The notes under the pieces are model-generated. The model worked only from the letters and a program-made list of their open reading frames with translations, was not told the origin of the DNA and searched no databases. From assembly GCF_914271545.1 (NCBI RefSeq), contig NZ_CAJZAH010000004.1:62001-126000 (forward strand): a DNA stretch of 64,000 bases. Direction: 5' to 3'. Position 1 is the first letter of the stretch. The number at the start of each line of letters is the position of its first letter. Origin of the DNA: Cupriavidus respiraculi. Its GTDB lineage: Bacteria; Pseudomonadota; Gammaproteobacteria; Burkholderiales; Burkholderiaceae. Position numbers and translations under genes: made by a program. Positions 9,352 through 17,520 of this stretch are shown one piece after another.

Positions 9352-9981
9352 ATGGCCCGAGCCAACCTGCTACTCGTCGACGACCACACCCTGTTCCGCA
9401 CCGGCCTGCGCCTGCTGCTGGCCGATAGCCCGAGCGTGGCGTCCATCGTCGAGGCCGGCGCGGTCATGGAAGCGGTGCAGGCGCACGGCGGCGCGGACAT
9501 CGACGTAATCCTGCTCGATATCCAGATGCCCGGCCTGAACGGCATCGAGGGCGTGCGGGTATTGCGCCGGCATTTTCCGGCGGCGCGCATCCTGATCGTG
9601 TCGGGCACGTCCGGCAGCGACGCCATCCCGCCCGCCGCGCGCAAGGACATCGCAGGCTTCCTGCCCAAATCCTCCGAGGCGCAGCAGATCGAGCTGGCCA
9701 TCGCGCGCTGCCTGGAAGGTGGCACCTGGTTCGCCGACGACAGCCCGGCCTCGGCGCACACGCAGGCCTACGAAGTCAGCATGCTGACCGCGCGCCAGCT
9801 CGAGGTGCTGAGCCAGCTCAATCTCGGCCGATCGAACAAGGTCATTGCCCACCATCTCGGCTTGTCGGAGAATACCGTGCGCGTGCATGTCGCGGCGATC
9901 CTGGACCACCTCGGCGTGGTCAGCCGGGTCGAAGCCATTCTCGAAGCACAGCGGCGCGGATTGGTGCAGAGCGCCCGCTGA
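9352..9981 (+). CDS. LuxR/NarL-family response regulator
   Basis: A 209-residue two-component regulator. The receiver domain (1-120) has the acidic pair in LLVDDHTLF and phospho-acceptor Asp56 (VILLDIQMPG). The C-terminal LuxR-type helix-turn-helix (LTARQLEVLSQL...NKVIAHHLGLSENTVRVHV) spans about 145-200. ATG 9352 follows an AAGG site and begins directly at the receiver fold; an in-frame ATG 57 bases upstream would add an unlikely arginine-rich extension. The hybrid kinase gene begins 13 bases downstream and is the probable partner. Confidence 0.92.
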   Translation: MARANLLLVDDHTLFRTGLRLLLADSPSVASIVEAGAVMEAVQAHGGADIDVILLDIQMPGLNGIEGVRVLRRHFPAARILIVSGTSGSDAIPPAARKDIAGFLPKSSEAQQIELAIARCLEGGTWFADDSPASAHTQAYEVSMLTARQLEVLSQLNLGRSNKVIAHHLGLSENTVRVHVAAILDHLGVVSRVEAILEAQRRGLVQSAR

Positions 9982-9994
9982 CGACCATCCGCCC

Positions 9995-11833
9995 ATGGAG
10001 CCAGGCCTCCCACGGGCGGCGCCAGTGCCGGCCCCCATGAAGACCGCCTTCCTCCTATTTCCGCGTTTCGACCGGGGCCAGCTGCTGGCCGCGCAGATGC
10101 AACTGCTCGACGACAGCTTCGGCGTGGCCATGCTCGGCTGCGCGCTGGCCGCGTGGATCCTCGCCACCGGGCTGACCATGCATGGCGGACACCTCGACGC
10201 GCTGGCATGGGCGCTGGTCATGTCGATCGCCTGCGCGGCCGGGCATTACGGCCGGCGCCTGCTGCCGGAGCGCACCAGCGAGGCGCACGCGGGCCGCTAC
10301 GCGCGCGGCATGACCGCGCTGCTGACGCTGATCGGCACGCTGTGGGGCCTCGCCGCCTGGACCTACCTGGACATCCGGTCGGCGCCCAACGTGATCACCG
10401 TGCTGTCGCTGATCGCCGGCATGAGCGCCGCCGCGCTGGCCGTGTTCTCCGCCTGCCTGCCGGTCGCCGTGGGCTTCTTCGTGCCGGCCATCGTACCGGT
10501 GTGGGCCCGCTTCATCGCCACGCGCGACCTGGACTTCCTGCCGATGGTGCTGGCCACCCCCCTCTACCTGGTGGTGCTGATCGTCTTCGCGCGCAACTAC
10601 GCCCGGATGGCGCGCCACTCGATCGCGCTGCGTTTCGAGAATATCGACCTGATCTCCCAGTTGCGCGAGCAGACCGTGCGCGCCGAACAGGCGCAGCGTG
10701 CAGCCGAGCAGGCCAGCCGCGCCAAGTCGGTATTCCTCGCCTCCGCCAGCCACGACCTGCGCCAGCCGCTGCATGCGCTGGGCCTGTTCCTGGTCTCGCT
10801 GGGGCGCACCGCGCTGGACGACAAGCAGCGCCAGTTGCTCGCGCATATCGATGCCTCGTCCGGCGCCGCCCGCGAGATGCTCAATACCCTGCTCGACTTC
10901 TCCAAGCTGGAGGCGGGCGTGGTCAAGTCCCACCCCATCGCATTCCGCCTGCAGCCGCTGCTGCACAAGCTCGAGGCGGAATTCGCGCCCCAGGCCAACG
11001 CCCGCGGGCTCGTCTATCGCACCCGCGACACCACGGCCACGGTGTTCGCCGACCCCGCGCTGGTCGAACTGATCCTGCGCAACCTGCTGGCCAATGCCAT
11101 CCGCTACACGCGCAAGGGCGGCCTGCTGCTGGGCTGCCGGCAGCACGCGCGGCATATCGTGGTGGAGGTCTGGGATACCGGCATCGGCGTGCCAGCGGAC
11201 CAGCACGAGGCGATCTTCCGGGAGTTCCATCAGCTGGGCAATCCCGAACGGGATCAGCGCAAGGGGCTGGGGCTTGGCCTTGCCATCGTCGATGGACTGG
11301 CGCGCACCATTTCGACACGGGTCACGATGGCGTCGCGCCCCGAGCGCGGTTCGGTGTTCCGTTTCGCCCTGCCGCGCGTGAGCGGCGGCGCGGTGCGCCC
11401 GACTCCCAGGCCGGCGGTGGGCTCGGGCGGTCCGCAGGACATGACGCCGCTGCCGGGCCTGCGCGTGATGATCGTCGACGACGACCCGCAGATCCTGATC
11501 GCCATGGCCGATCTGCTGGAAAGCCTGCAATGCGAATGCCGCACGGCGGAATCGGAGGACGACGCACTGATCGAGCTGGAAGGCTTCACGCCCGACCTGA
11601 TCGTCGCGGACTACCGCCTGCGCGGCAATCGCGACGGGGTCCAGGCGATCGCGGCGCTGCGCGCGGCGCTGGGCCACGCGGTACCCGCCATCGTCATCAC
11701 GGGCGACACGGCGCGTGACCGCCTGCGCAGCGTGCATGCCAGCGGGGCGGTGCTGCTGCACAAGCCGGTGGTCGCCCACGAGTTGCATGCCGCGATGGTG
11801 GCGCTGCTGTCGCCCTGGACCGAAGGCACGTAG
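9995..11833 (+). CDS. Hybrid sensor histidine kinase with C-terminal receiver
   Basis: 612 residues from the ATG at 9995; an ATG at 10037 is an equally possible start. The N-terminal third has about six hydrophobic segments and no obvious extracellular domain. It is followed by a short coiled coil, the dimerisation domain with His253 (SHDLRQPLHALG), an ATPase domain (DTGIGVP, then GLGLGLAIVDGL) and a receiver with Asp539 (LIVADYRLRG). This architecture matches RpfC/FsrR-like hybrid kinases that sense membrane or redox state and work with NarL-type regulators. It is 13 bases downstream of such a regulator, suggesting one operon. Confidence 0.9.
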   Translation: MEPGLPRAAPVPAPMKTAFLLFPRFDRGQLLAAQMQLLDDSFGVAMLGCALAAWILATGLTMHGGHLDALAWALVMSIACAAGHYGRRLLPERTSEAHAGRYARGMTALLTLIGTLWGLAAWTYLDIRSAPNVITVLSLIAGMSAAALAVFSACLPVAVGFFVPAIVPVWARFIATRDLDFLPMVLATPLYLVVLIVFARNYARMARHSIALRFENIDLISQLREQTVRAEQAQRAAEQASRAKSVFLASASHDLRQPLHALGLFLVSLGRTALDDKQRQLLAHIDASSGAAREMLNTLLDFSKLEAGVVKSHPIAFRLQPLLHKLEAEFAPQANARGLVYRTRDTTATVFADPALVELILRNLLANAIRYTRKGGLLLGCRQHARHIVVEVWDTGIGVPADQHEAIFREFHQLGNPERDQRKGLGLGLAIVDGLARTISTRVTMASRPERGSVFRFALPRVSGGAVRPTPRPAVGSGGPQDMTPLPGLRVMIVDDDPQILIAMADLLESLQCECRTAESEDDALIELEGFTPDLIVADYRLRGNRDGVQAIAALRAALGHAVPAIVITGDTARDRLRSVHASGAVLLHKPVVAHELHAAMVALLSPWTEGT

Positions 11834-11858
11834 CGCCGGGAATGCCGTTTGGCAATGG

Positions 11859-12491
11859 TCAGAACTTGGGGATGCGCAGCGTCTTGCTGATCATCAGCGA
11901 GCCCGACAGCACGAACAGCAGCGACAGGGGATGCAGCTCGGCCGGGCCGATGGTCCACACCCCGCCGTACAGGTCGTCGCCCAGCCTGCCCTGCCATGCG
12001 CACACGGCCAGCACGCCGGTCAGCAGCACGCTGGAGGGGATCGGCGTGCCTTCGAAATACTTCACCTTGTCGCCGCCTTCGGACAGGCTCTCCGCCGTGA
12101 CATTGAAGCGCGCCAGCCGGCTCACGCCGCAGCAGACGAAGTAGATCAGCGCCGCCAGATCCCAGCCGCCGCGCATGCCGGCGGCGAACGCCAGCGTGGC
12201 CGGACCGACGCCGAACGAGATGATGTCCGACAGCGAATCGAGCTCGCGCCCCAGCGCCGAATGCGCGTGCCGCCAGCGCGCGACGCGGCCGTCGACCACG
12301 TCGAAGAAGAAGGCCGCCGGGGCCAGCGCGGCGGCGATATAGAAATCCCTCAGATCCTGGCTGACCAGATAGAACATCGCGTAGAACACCGAACCCATGC
12401 CGCAGGCCGCGTTGGCCAGGGTAAAGACATCGGCCAGCGCGAGTTCGCGGATCATCGAGAAATGCCGGGGGCGTTCCTGGGAAATGGGCAT
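11859..12491 (-). CDS. pssA: CDP-diacylglycerol--serine O-phosphatidyltransferase-like enzyme
   Basis: A 210-residue integral membrane enzyme of the CDP-alcohol phosphatidyltransferase family. The catalytic signature DG-x2-AR-x8-G-x3-D-x3-D is complete at Asp67-Gly68, Ala71-Arg72, Gly81, Asp85 and Asp89. The motif context (FFFDVVDGRVARW) and size fit the short PssA forms that make phosphatidylserine, the precursor of phosphatidylethanolamine; another head-group specificity cannot be excluded. It is co-directional with the DUF2127 gene 15 bases upstream. Confidence 0.85.
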   Translation of the reverse strand: MPISQERPRHFSMIRELALADVFTLANAACGMGSVFYAMFYLVSQDLRDFYIAAALAPAAFFFDVVDGRVARWRHAHSALGRELDSLSDIISFGVGPATLAFAAGMRGGWDLAALIYFVCCGVSRLARFNVTAESLSEGGDKVKYFEGTPIPSSVLLTGVLAVCAWQGRLGDDLYGGVWTIGPAELHPLSLLFVLSGSLMISKTLRIPKF

Positions 12492-12506
12492 GGCGATCGT
12501 CTCTTG

Positions 12507-13028
12507 TTATGGGTCGGTTGGCTCGGACAGCGAATCCTCGGTCCTGACACGCGAGGGCGCGGCGGCGCGGCGGCGTCGCGCGAGGCTCATCACAAGATAC
12601 GCCACGATGGCCGCGTTCGCGATGGCAAGACCGATGTGGATGAAAGTCGGATGCGCAATCGCTTCGTAAAGTTCCACGGGGATATAGATGGCGCCCGACC
12701 ATACGCCCAGCCAGCTGGCCCAGGCGCGCTGGTGCCACAGGCCATACGCCTCGGTGAGCCGCATGCCGGCGTACACCAGCGCCGAGGCGCCGATGGCCCA
12801 CAGCCGCGGGTCATTGGGATGGGCGGCCAGGGACAGGAAGATGGTCGGATAGCGGCTGGCCGGATTGAGGTGGTAGCGGCTGACGATGGCTTCGGCGATG
12901 GCCTGCGCATCGCGGTGCAGCAGCGCGACCAGCCCCAGGCCGGCCACGATCACCAGCAGGCCCTTGGCCGCCTCGAACATCGCAATGCCCCGAAGCCCCT
13001 TGTCCGTGCCGGCCGCGCGCCCTGTCAT
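12507..13028 (-). CDS. DUF2127 integral membrane protein
   Basis: A 173-residue protein with about four membrane segments (for example LLVIVAGLGLVALL, IGASALVYAGMRL, IGLAIANAAIVAYLVM). The opening GLRGIAMFEAAKGLL and the central YAGMRLTEAYGLWHQRAWASWLG pattern are typical of DUF2127. The function of the family is unknown. It is immediately upstream of pssA on the same strand, so the two are probably co-transcribed. The 298 bases upstream, shared with the divergent Bug gene, hold no further gene. Confidence 0.8.
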   Translation of the reverse strand: MTGRAAGTDKGLRGIAMFEAAKGLLVIVAGLGLVALLHRDAQAIAEAIVSRYHLNPASRYPTIFLSLAAHPNDPRLWAIGASALVYAGMRLTEAYGLWHQRAWASWLGVWSGAIYIPVELYEAIAHPTFIHIGLAIANAAIVAYLVMSLARRRRAAAPSRVRTEDSLSEPTDP

Positions 13029-13326
13029 CGTGTCTCCCCTTCGCGCCGTGGCGCCTCAGGCGCGATCGTAACGTACCGCGGCAGCGCCGGGACGCCGGCG
13101 CCGGCGTCGGCCGGCCGGCCGACGGACTTCGCGCCTCATGTCTCATACATGTACCGCCATGCAGGACGCCGGGCACCCGCGCCCCTAGGGAATAACCCGG
13201 CTCGATGCACCGCCGCAAACGCGGCGCGGCATACTGCTGCCAGCGGCCGCAGTCCTGCACCGCGACCACACGACAACGCCGGACGATCCGACATCGGACG
13301 ATCCGGCCCGCCCATCCGGAGACACC

Positions 13327-14304
13327 ATGCAACGACGTCATTTCATCCGCTTCGTCGCGGCCGCGGCCTGCACGGCCACCGCCCTCGGCCCGCTCGCCGC
13401 GACCGCGCAGGATTTTCCCAACCGCCCGATCCGGCTGATCGTGCCCTATGGCGCGGGCGGCGTGACCGACCAGGTCGCGCGCGCACTGGCCGACGCCGCC
13501 GGCCGCGAGCTGGGCCAGACCATCGTGGTCGAGAACAAGCCCGGCGTCAGCGGCACGCTGGGCGCCACGCAGATGGTCACCACCGAGCCGGACGGCTATA
13601 CGCTGTCGATGGCGCCGGTCGTGATCTTCCGCCTGCCGCACGTGCAGAAGATGCGCTACGACCCGCTGAAGGACCTGACCTATATCTCGATGGTGGCGGA
13701 CTACAACTTCGCCGTGGCGGTCAAGACCGATGCCAAGTGGCAGACCATGCAGGAGCTGATGGCCGACGCCAAGGCATCGAAGAAGGGCATCTCCTACGGC
13801 ACCACCGGCATCTACGGCAGCCAGCACCTGACCATCTCGGAACTGGCGCGCGTGACGCAGTCGAACTGGACCCACGTGCCGTACAAGGGCGACGCCGAAG
13901 CGATCACCGCATTGCTGGGCGGCTCCACCGATGTCGCCGTGCTGTCGAACACCCTGCTGCCCTACGTGCAGAACGGGCAGCTGCGCGTGCTCGCCACGCT
14001 GTCTGAAAAGCGCGCGGCGGACTTCCCCAACGCCCCGACGCTCAAGGAGATCGGCTACAACGTCTGGTCCAACTCGCCCTTCGGCATCGTCGGCCCGGCC
14101 GGCATGAAGCCCGAGGTGGTCAAGCGGCTGGACGACGCCTTCCGCAATGCGCTGAAGGACCAGCGGCTGCTGAACGTGACCGGCCAGTTCGGCATGGTCA
14201 CCAACTACATGGGCCCGCAGCAATACGACGCCTATGCGCAAAAAGCCTTCAAGAGCGAGGGCGAGATCATCAAGCGCCTGTCCGAGGCGATGAAGAACCA
14301 GTAA
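13327..14304 (+). CDS. Bug-family (TctC-like) periplasmic substrate-binding protein
   Basis: A 325-residue extracytoplasmic solute receptor. The signal peptide begins MQRRHFIRFV, with a twin arginine that could mean Tat export, and ends near ATAQDFP. The mature start PNRPIRLIVPYGAGGVTD is the classic Bug signature, and the family's later motif GYTLSMAPVV is present. Bug proteins bind carboxylates or aromatic acids, sometimes for tripartite tricarboxylate transporters; the large majority in Burkholderiales are orphans, as here, with no TctA/TctB nearby. The ligand cannot be predicted. Confidence 0.92.
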   Translation: MQRRHFIRFVAAAACTATALGPLAATAQDFPNRPIRLIVPYGAGGVTDQVARALADAAGRELGQTIVVENKPGVSGTLGATQMVTTEPDGYTLSMAPVVIFRLPHVQKMRYDPLKDLTYISMVADYNFAVAVKTDAKWQTMQELMADAKASKKGISYGTTGIYGSQHLTISELARVTQSNWTHVPYKGDAEAITALLGGSTDVAVLSNTLLPYVQNGQLRVLATLSEKRAADFPNAPTLKEIGYNVWSNSPFGIVGPAGMKPEVVKRLDDAFRNALKDQRLLNVTGQFGMVTNYMGPQQYDAYAQKAFKSEGEIIKRLSEAMKNQ

Positions 14305-14325
14305 GGGTTGCCGCGGCGCAAAAGG

Positions 14326-14352
14326 AAAGGGCGGCCTTGCGGCCGCCCTTTT
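14326..14352. terminator. Bidirectional terminator between convergent genes
   Basis: Stem AAAGGGCGGCC-TTGC-GGCCGCCCTTT with T-rich sequence on the plus side and A-rich complement on the other. It sits between the convergent Bug and TM2 genes. Confidence 0.85.
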
Positions 14353-14370
14353 CCGTCCATGCGCGCAAGA

Positions 14371-14775
14371 TCAGGCGAACATGCCGGCGCGGTTCTTGTC
14401 CGAGACCTGCTCGTTCAGCGTCCAGAAGTCGTACAGCACGCCCACCAGGAACAGGCCGCCGGTCAGCAGGTACAGCAGGCCGGTCAGCCATTTGCCCATG
14501 TACATGCGATGCAGGCCGAAGATGCCCAGGAACGTCAGCAGGATCCAGGCGATGTTGTAGTCCACGCGGCCCGATGCGAAGCGGCGATCGGCGGCGCGGT
14601 CCATGCCCGGGATCAGGAACAGGTCGATCAGCCAGCCCACGCCAAGCAGGCCGAGCGTGAAGAACCAGATCGTGCCGGTCACGGGCTTGCCGTAATAGAA
14701 GCGGTGCGAGCCCGTAAAGCCGAAAATCCACAACAGGTATCCAATGACTTTGCTGTGCGTATCCTGCAGTTGCAT
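14371..14775 (-). CDS. TM2 domain-containing membrane protein
   Basis: 134 residues with two TM2-like units. The first is IFGFTGSHRFYYGKPVTG followed by hydrophobic helices, ending DLFLIPGM. The second is FGLHRMYMGKWLTGLLYL, ending VLYDFWTLNEQV. TM2 proteins are small inner-membrane proteins of unknown function. The start MQLQDTHSK is preferred over upstream codons because a GAGG site precedes it and the long extension to 14907 lacks similarity. A T-rich terminator follows the gene. Confidence 0.85.
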   Translation of the reverse strand: MQLQDTHSKVIGYLLWIFGFTGSHRFYYGKPVTGTIWFFTLGLLGVGWLIDLFLIPGMDRAADRRFASGRVDYNIAWILLTFLGIFGLHRMYMGKWLTGLLYLLTGGLFLVGVLYDFWTLNEQVSDKNRAGMFA

Positions 14776-14935
14776 CTTGGTGGCCTCTAGTCGAATGATT
14801 GCGTGATGATGCCATACGCGCCGGCGGCATCCGCCCGAACGGGGGCAGGACAAATTTTCTTCCCACCGCAAAAAAACGGCGTTATACTTGCGCCCCTCGC
14901 GACGCAAAACAGCGCGTCAGCGCGAGACAGTTTTA

Positions 14936-15011
14936 GTCCCCTTCGTCTAGAGGCCTAGGACATCACCCTTTCACGGTGAGTACAGGGGTTCGAATCCCCT
15001 AGGGGACGCCA
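14936..15011 (+). tRNA. tRNA-Glu (TTC)
   Basis: A 76-base cloverleaf with acceptor stem GTCCCCT/AGGGGAC, D-arm, anticodon stem ACCCTTTCACGGT with TTC anticodon, TTCGAAT T-loop and encoded CCA. A TATACT -10-like element lies at 14883-14888. It is followed after 65 bases by tRNA-Asp. Confidence 0.97.
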
Positions 15012-15076
15012 GATATCTGAGCGTGATGCACGTTCAGTCGCTGACCCGGCAGCCAAGCCGGGCGGCAAGCCGACAA

Positions 15077-15153
15077 GGAGTGGTAGTTCAGTCGGTTAGA
15101 ATACCGGCCTGTCACGCCGGGGGTCGCGGGTTCGAGTCCCGTCCACTCCGCCA
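15077..15153 (+). tRNA. tRNA-Asp (GTC)
   Basis: A 77-base tRNA with acceptor stem GGAGTGG/CCACTCC, D-loop TTCAGTCGGTTAGAA, anticodon loop CTGTCAC with GTC anticodon, TTCGAGT T-loop and encoded CCA. It is nearly identical to the standard bacterial tRNA-Asp. Its 3' end seeds the repeat described downstream. Confidence 0.98.
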
Positions 15154-15159
15154 AATAGG

Positions 15160-15184
15160 AAAGCCTGCGCAAGCAGGCTTTTTT
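15160..15184 (+). terminator. Terminator of the tRNA unit, first copy
   Basis: Stem AAAGCCTGC-GCAA-GCAGGCTTT followed by T residues, 6 bases after tRNA-Asp. It is nested inside a longer inverted repeat: TCCACTCCGCCAAAT at 15142-15156 pairs with ATTTGGCGGAGTGGA at 15185-15199. Confidence 0.9.
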
Positions 15185-15304
15185 ATTTGGCGGAGTGGAG
15201 TGAGCCGCCTGCGCGGCTCACGCGCGGGGCGAGAAGGGATTCGCTTGCAAGCGAATCCGCGGCCTGCGGCACGTAGGCGAGTCCCGTCCACTCCGCCAAA
15301 TAGG

Positions 15305-15330
15305 AAAGCCTGCGCGAGCAGGCTTTTTTA
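15305..15330 (+). terminator. Terminator, second copy in the tandem repeat
   Basis: Stem AAAGCCTGC-GCGA-GCAGGCTTT followed by a T-run, 145 bases after the first copy. One loop base differs from the first. Confidence 0.8.
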
Positions 15331-15501
15331 TTTGGCCGAGTGGAGTGAGCCGCCTGCGCGGCTCACGCACGCGACGAGAAGGGATTCGCTTGCAAGCGAA
15401 TCCGCGGCCTGCGGCACGTAGGCCGGACCAAACGGCATTGGCGGACCGCCACGAAAGTCCCCGGTGTATCCTTAGCGAAAATACCATCAGGTTAAAGCGC
15501 C

Positions 15502-17481
15502 ATGACACCGGAAGAATCGGCCCCCGAAGGCCACGCCGGGACGCCCCCAGCAACCGCCTCCTCCCAGCCCCGTCAACTGATCCAGTCCGACGTTACCCAA
15601 CTGACCTACCAGGCCCTGGTCGCCGCCGTCGAGGACTACGCCATCTTCACGCTGGATGCCAACGGCTATATCAGCAGTTGGAACCTGGGCGCCAGCAAGA
15701 TGAAGGGCTATGCCGAGCACGAAATCATCGGCGAGCACTTCTCGCGCTTTTATACGCCAACCGCGGTGGAGAGCGGCTGGCCGGACTACGAGCTGCGCGT
15801 CGCCGCCGCGCAGGGCCGCTTCGAGGACGAAGGCTGGCGCGTGCGCAAGGACGGCTCGCATTTCTGGGCCAACGTCATCATCACCGCGCTGCGCAACGAC
15901 GCCGGCGAGCTGATCGGCTTCCTGAAGATCACCCGCGACCTGACGGAGCGGCGCCGCGCCGAATATGCGCTGCGCCAGAGCGAGGAAGTCCTCCGCCTGC
16001 TGGTGGAAGGCGTCAAGGACTACGCCATCTTCATGCTCGACCCGGCCGGCAACGTGATGAGCTGGAACGCCGGCGCGGCCTCCATCAAGGGTTACCCGCG
16101 GGACGAGGTGATAGGCCGCCCCGCGTCGATCTTCTACACGGCGGAAGACGTGGCGGCCGGACGGCCGGCGCGCGAACTGGCCGTGGCCCGCGAAACGGGC
16201 CGCATGGAGTACGAGGGCTGGCGCGTCAGGAAGGACGGCACGCTGTTCTGGGCCAGCGTTACCATTACCGCGGTGTACGACGACGCCAACGAACTGCGCG
16301 GGTTTGCCAAGGTGACGCGCGACATGAGCGAGCGCAAGCGGCTCGTCGAGTTGGAGGAGTCCAGCCAGCGCATGAGCGAATTCCTCGCCACCCTGTCGCA
16401 CGAGTTGCGCAATCCCCTCGCGCCGGTGCGCAACGCGATCAACACGCTGCGGCTGGAGCCGGCGCTGAGCACCACCATGGCCTATTGCCGGGACGTGATC
16501 GACCGGCAGATCGGCCACCTGACGCGGCTGGTCGACGATCTGCTCGACGTGGGCCGCATCACCTCCGGCAAGATCGAATTGCGGCTGGCCTCCGTCGAGG
16601 TGGCCGAGTTCGTGATGCGCGGCATCGAAGCCGCGCATGTCGCCATCCAGAGCCGCGAGCAGGAGGTGGAGGTAGACCTGCCACCCGGACCCATCCAGTT
16701 GCGCGGGGATATGACACGGCTCGTGCAGGTGGTGCAGAACCTGCTGCAGAACGCTTCCAAGTTCTCGCCGGTAGGCAGCACCATCCTGATCCGCGGCGTG
16801 GTGGAGGAGCGGGCCGTGCTGCTCCATGTGACCGACCACGGCCGCGGCATCTCGCACAACGCGCTGGATTCCATCTTCAATCTCTTCGTCCAGGAGCGGC
16901 GCTGGCAGGACCCCGGCGAAGGCGGCCTGGGTATCGGCCTGTCGCTGTGCCGCTCGCTGGTGGAGCTGCATGGCGGCAGCATCTCCGCGCACAGCGCGGG
17001 GCCCGGCCACGGCAGCACGTTTACGGTCCGCCTGCCGCTGCCCCTGGCCACGCGAACCGGCATGCACGCGGGCTCCAAGGCCGGCGCACGGGAGCCCATT
17101 TCGATGTTGAACGTACTGGTGGTGGACGACAACCGCGACTCCGCGGACAGCCTGGGCATGCTGCTGGAGCTCAAGGGCCATCAGGTGCGGATCGCCTACG
17201 ACGGCGAGGCAGCGCTGGACATCGCCAGCGACTTCGTCCCCCATGTCGCGCTGATCGACCTTGCCATGCCTATCATCGACGGCTTCGCGGTGATGCGATC
17301 GCTGCGGGCGAAGCCGCGCCTGTCCGACACCCTGTTCGCCGCGATGACAGGCTTCGGCCAACAGGGCGACCTGGAGCGCACCCGCCAGGCGGGTTTCCAT
17401 TGCCATCTGGTCAAGCCGCTCGACCTGCCCGCGCTGGAAGCGGTGCTCGCGCGCGCGCAGTCTGGCGACATGCCCAAATAG
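15502..17481 (+). CDS. PAS-PAS hybrid sensor histidine kinase
   Basis: A 659-residue soluble kinase without membrane segments. Two PAS domains (about 35-150 and 165-285) each contain the near-identical core AIFxLDxxGxxxSWNxGA and end in a PAC motif (GFLKITRDLTERR, GFAKVTRDMSERK). Next come the phospho-acceptor His300 (SHELRNPLAPVRNAI), the ATPase domain (DHGRGIS, GGLGIGLSLCRSLVE) and a C-terminal receiver with Asp586 (VALIDLAMP). The strong similarity of the two PAS domains suggests an internal duplication. No partner regulator is adjacent. Confidence 0.93.
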   Translation: MTPEESAPEGHAGTPPATASSQPRQLIQSDVTQLTYQALVAAVEDYAIFTLDANGYISSWNLGASKMKGYAEHEIIGEHFSRFYTPTAVESGWPDYELRVAAAQGRFEDEGWRVRKDGSHFWANVIITALRNDAGELIGFLKITRDLTERRRAEYALRQSEEVLRLLVEGVKDYAIFMLDPAGNVMSWNAGAASIKGYPRDEVIGRPASIFYTAEDVAAGRPARELAVARETGRMEYEGWRVRKDGTLFWASVTITAVYDDANELRGFAKVTRDMSERKRLVELEESSQRMSEFLATLSHELRNPLAPVRNAINTLRLEPALSTTMAYCRDVIDRQIGHLTRLVDDLLDVGRITSGKIELRLASVEVAEFVMRGIEAAHVAIQSREQEVEVDLPPGPIQLRGDMTRLVQVVQNLLQNASKFSPVGSTILIRGVVEERAVLLHVTDHGRGISHNALDSIFNLFVQERRWQDPGEGGLGIGLSLCRSLVELHGGSISAHSAGPGHGSTFTVRLPLPLATRTGMHAGSKAGAREPISMLNVLVVDDNRDSADSLGMLLELKGHQVRIAYDGEAALDIASDFVPHVALIDLAMPIIDGFAVMRSLRAKPRLSDTLFAAMTGFGQQGDLERTRQAGFHCHLVKPLDLPALEAVLARAQSGDMPK

Positions 17482-17520
17482 CGCCCGCGCACAGCGGACG
17501 GCAGGCGCGCAGCGGCTCCG

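Larger units (their letters stand above)
15133..15422. repeat. Tandem 145-base repeat derived from the tRNA-Asp 3' end
   Basis: Unit one (15133-15277) begins in the T-arm of tRNA-Asp. Unit two (15278-15422) repeats it with only a few substitutions. It therefore carries a second, promoterless copy of the last 20 bases of the tRNA gene (to 15298) and a second terminator. Each unit also holds the hairpins GAGCCGCCTGCGCGGCTC and ATTCGCTTGCAAGCGAAT. This fills most of the 348-base gap between tRNA-Asp and the next gene. Confidence 0.9.

Noticed and set aside
10055-11788. Long minus-strand open frame opposite the hybrid kinase
   Set aside because: Same reason: it is histidine- and arginine-rich without recognisable domains, while the plus strand has a full kinase architecture.
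15278-15298. A second tRNA-Asp gene
   Set aside because: Only the last 21 bases or so (T-arm end, acceptor strand and CCA) are present; there is no 5' half, so it is a fragment within the repeat.
15023-15421. Open frames across tRNA-Asp and the tandem repeat
   Set aside because: They translate tRNA and hairpin DNA; the repeated peptide simply reflects the DNA repeat.
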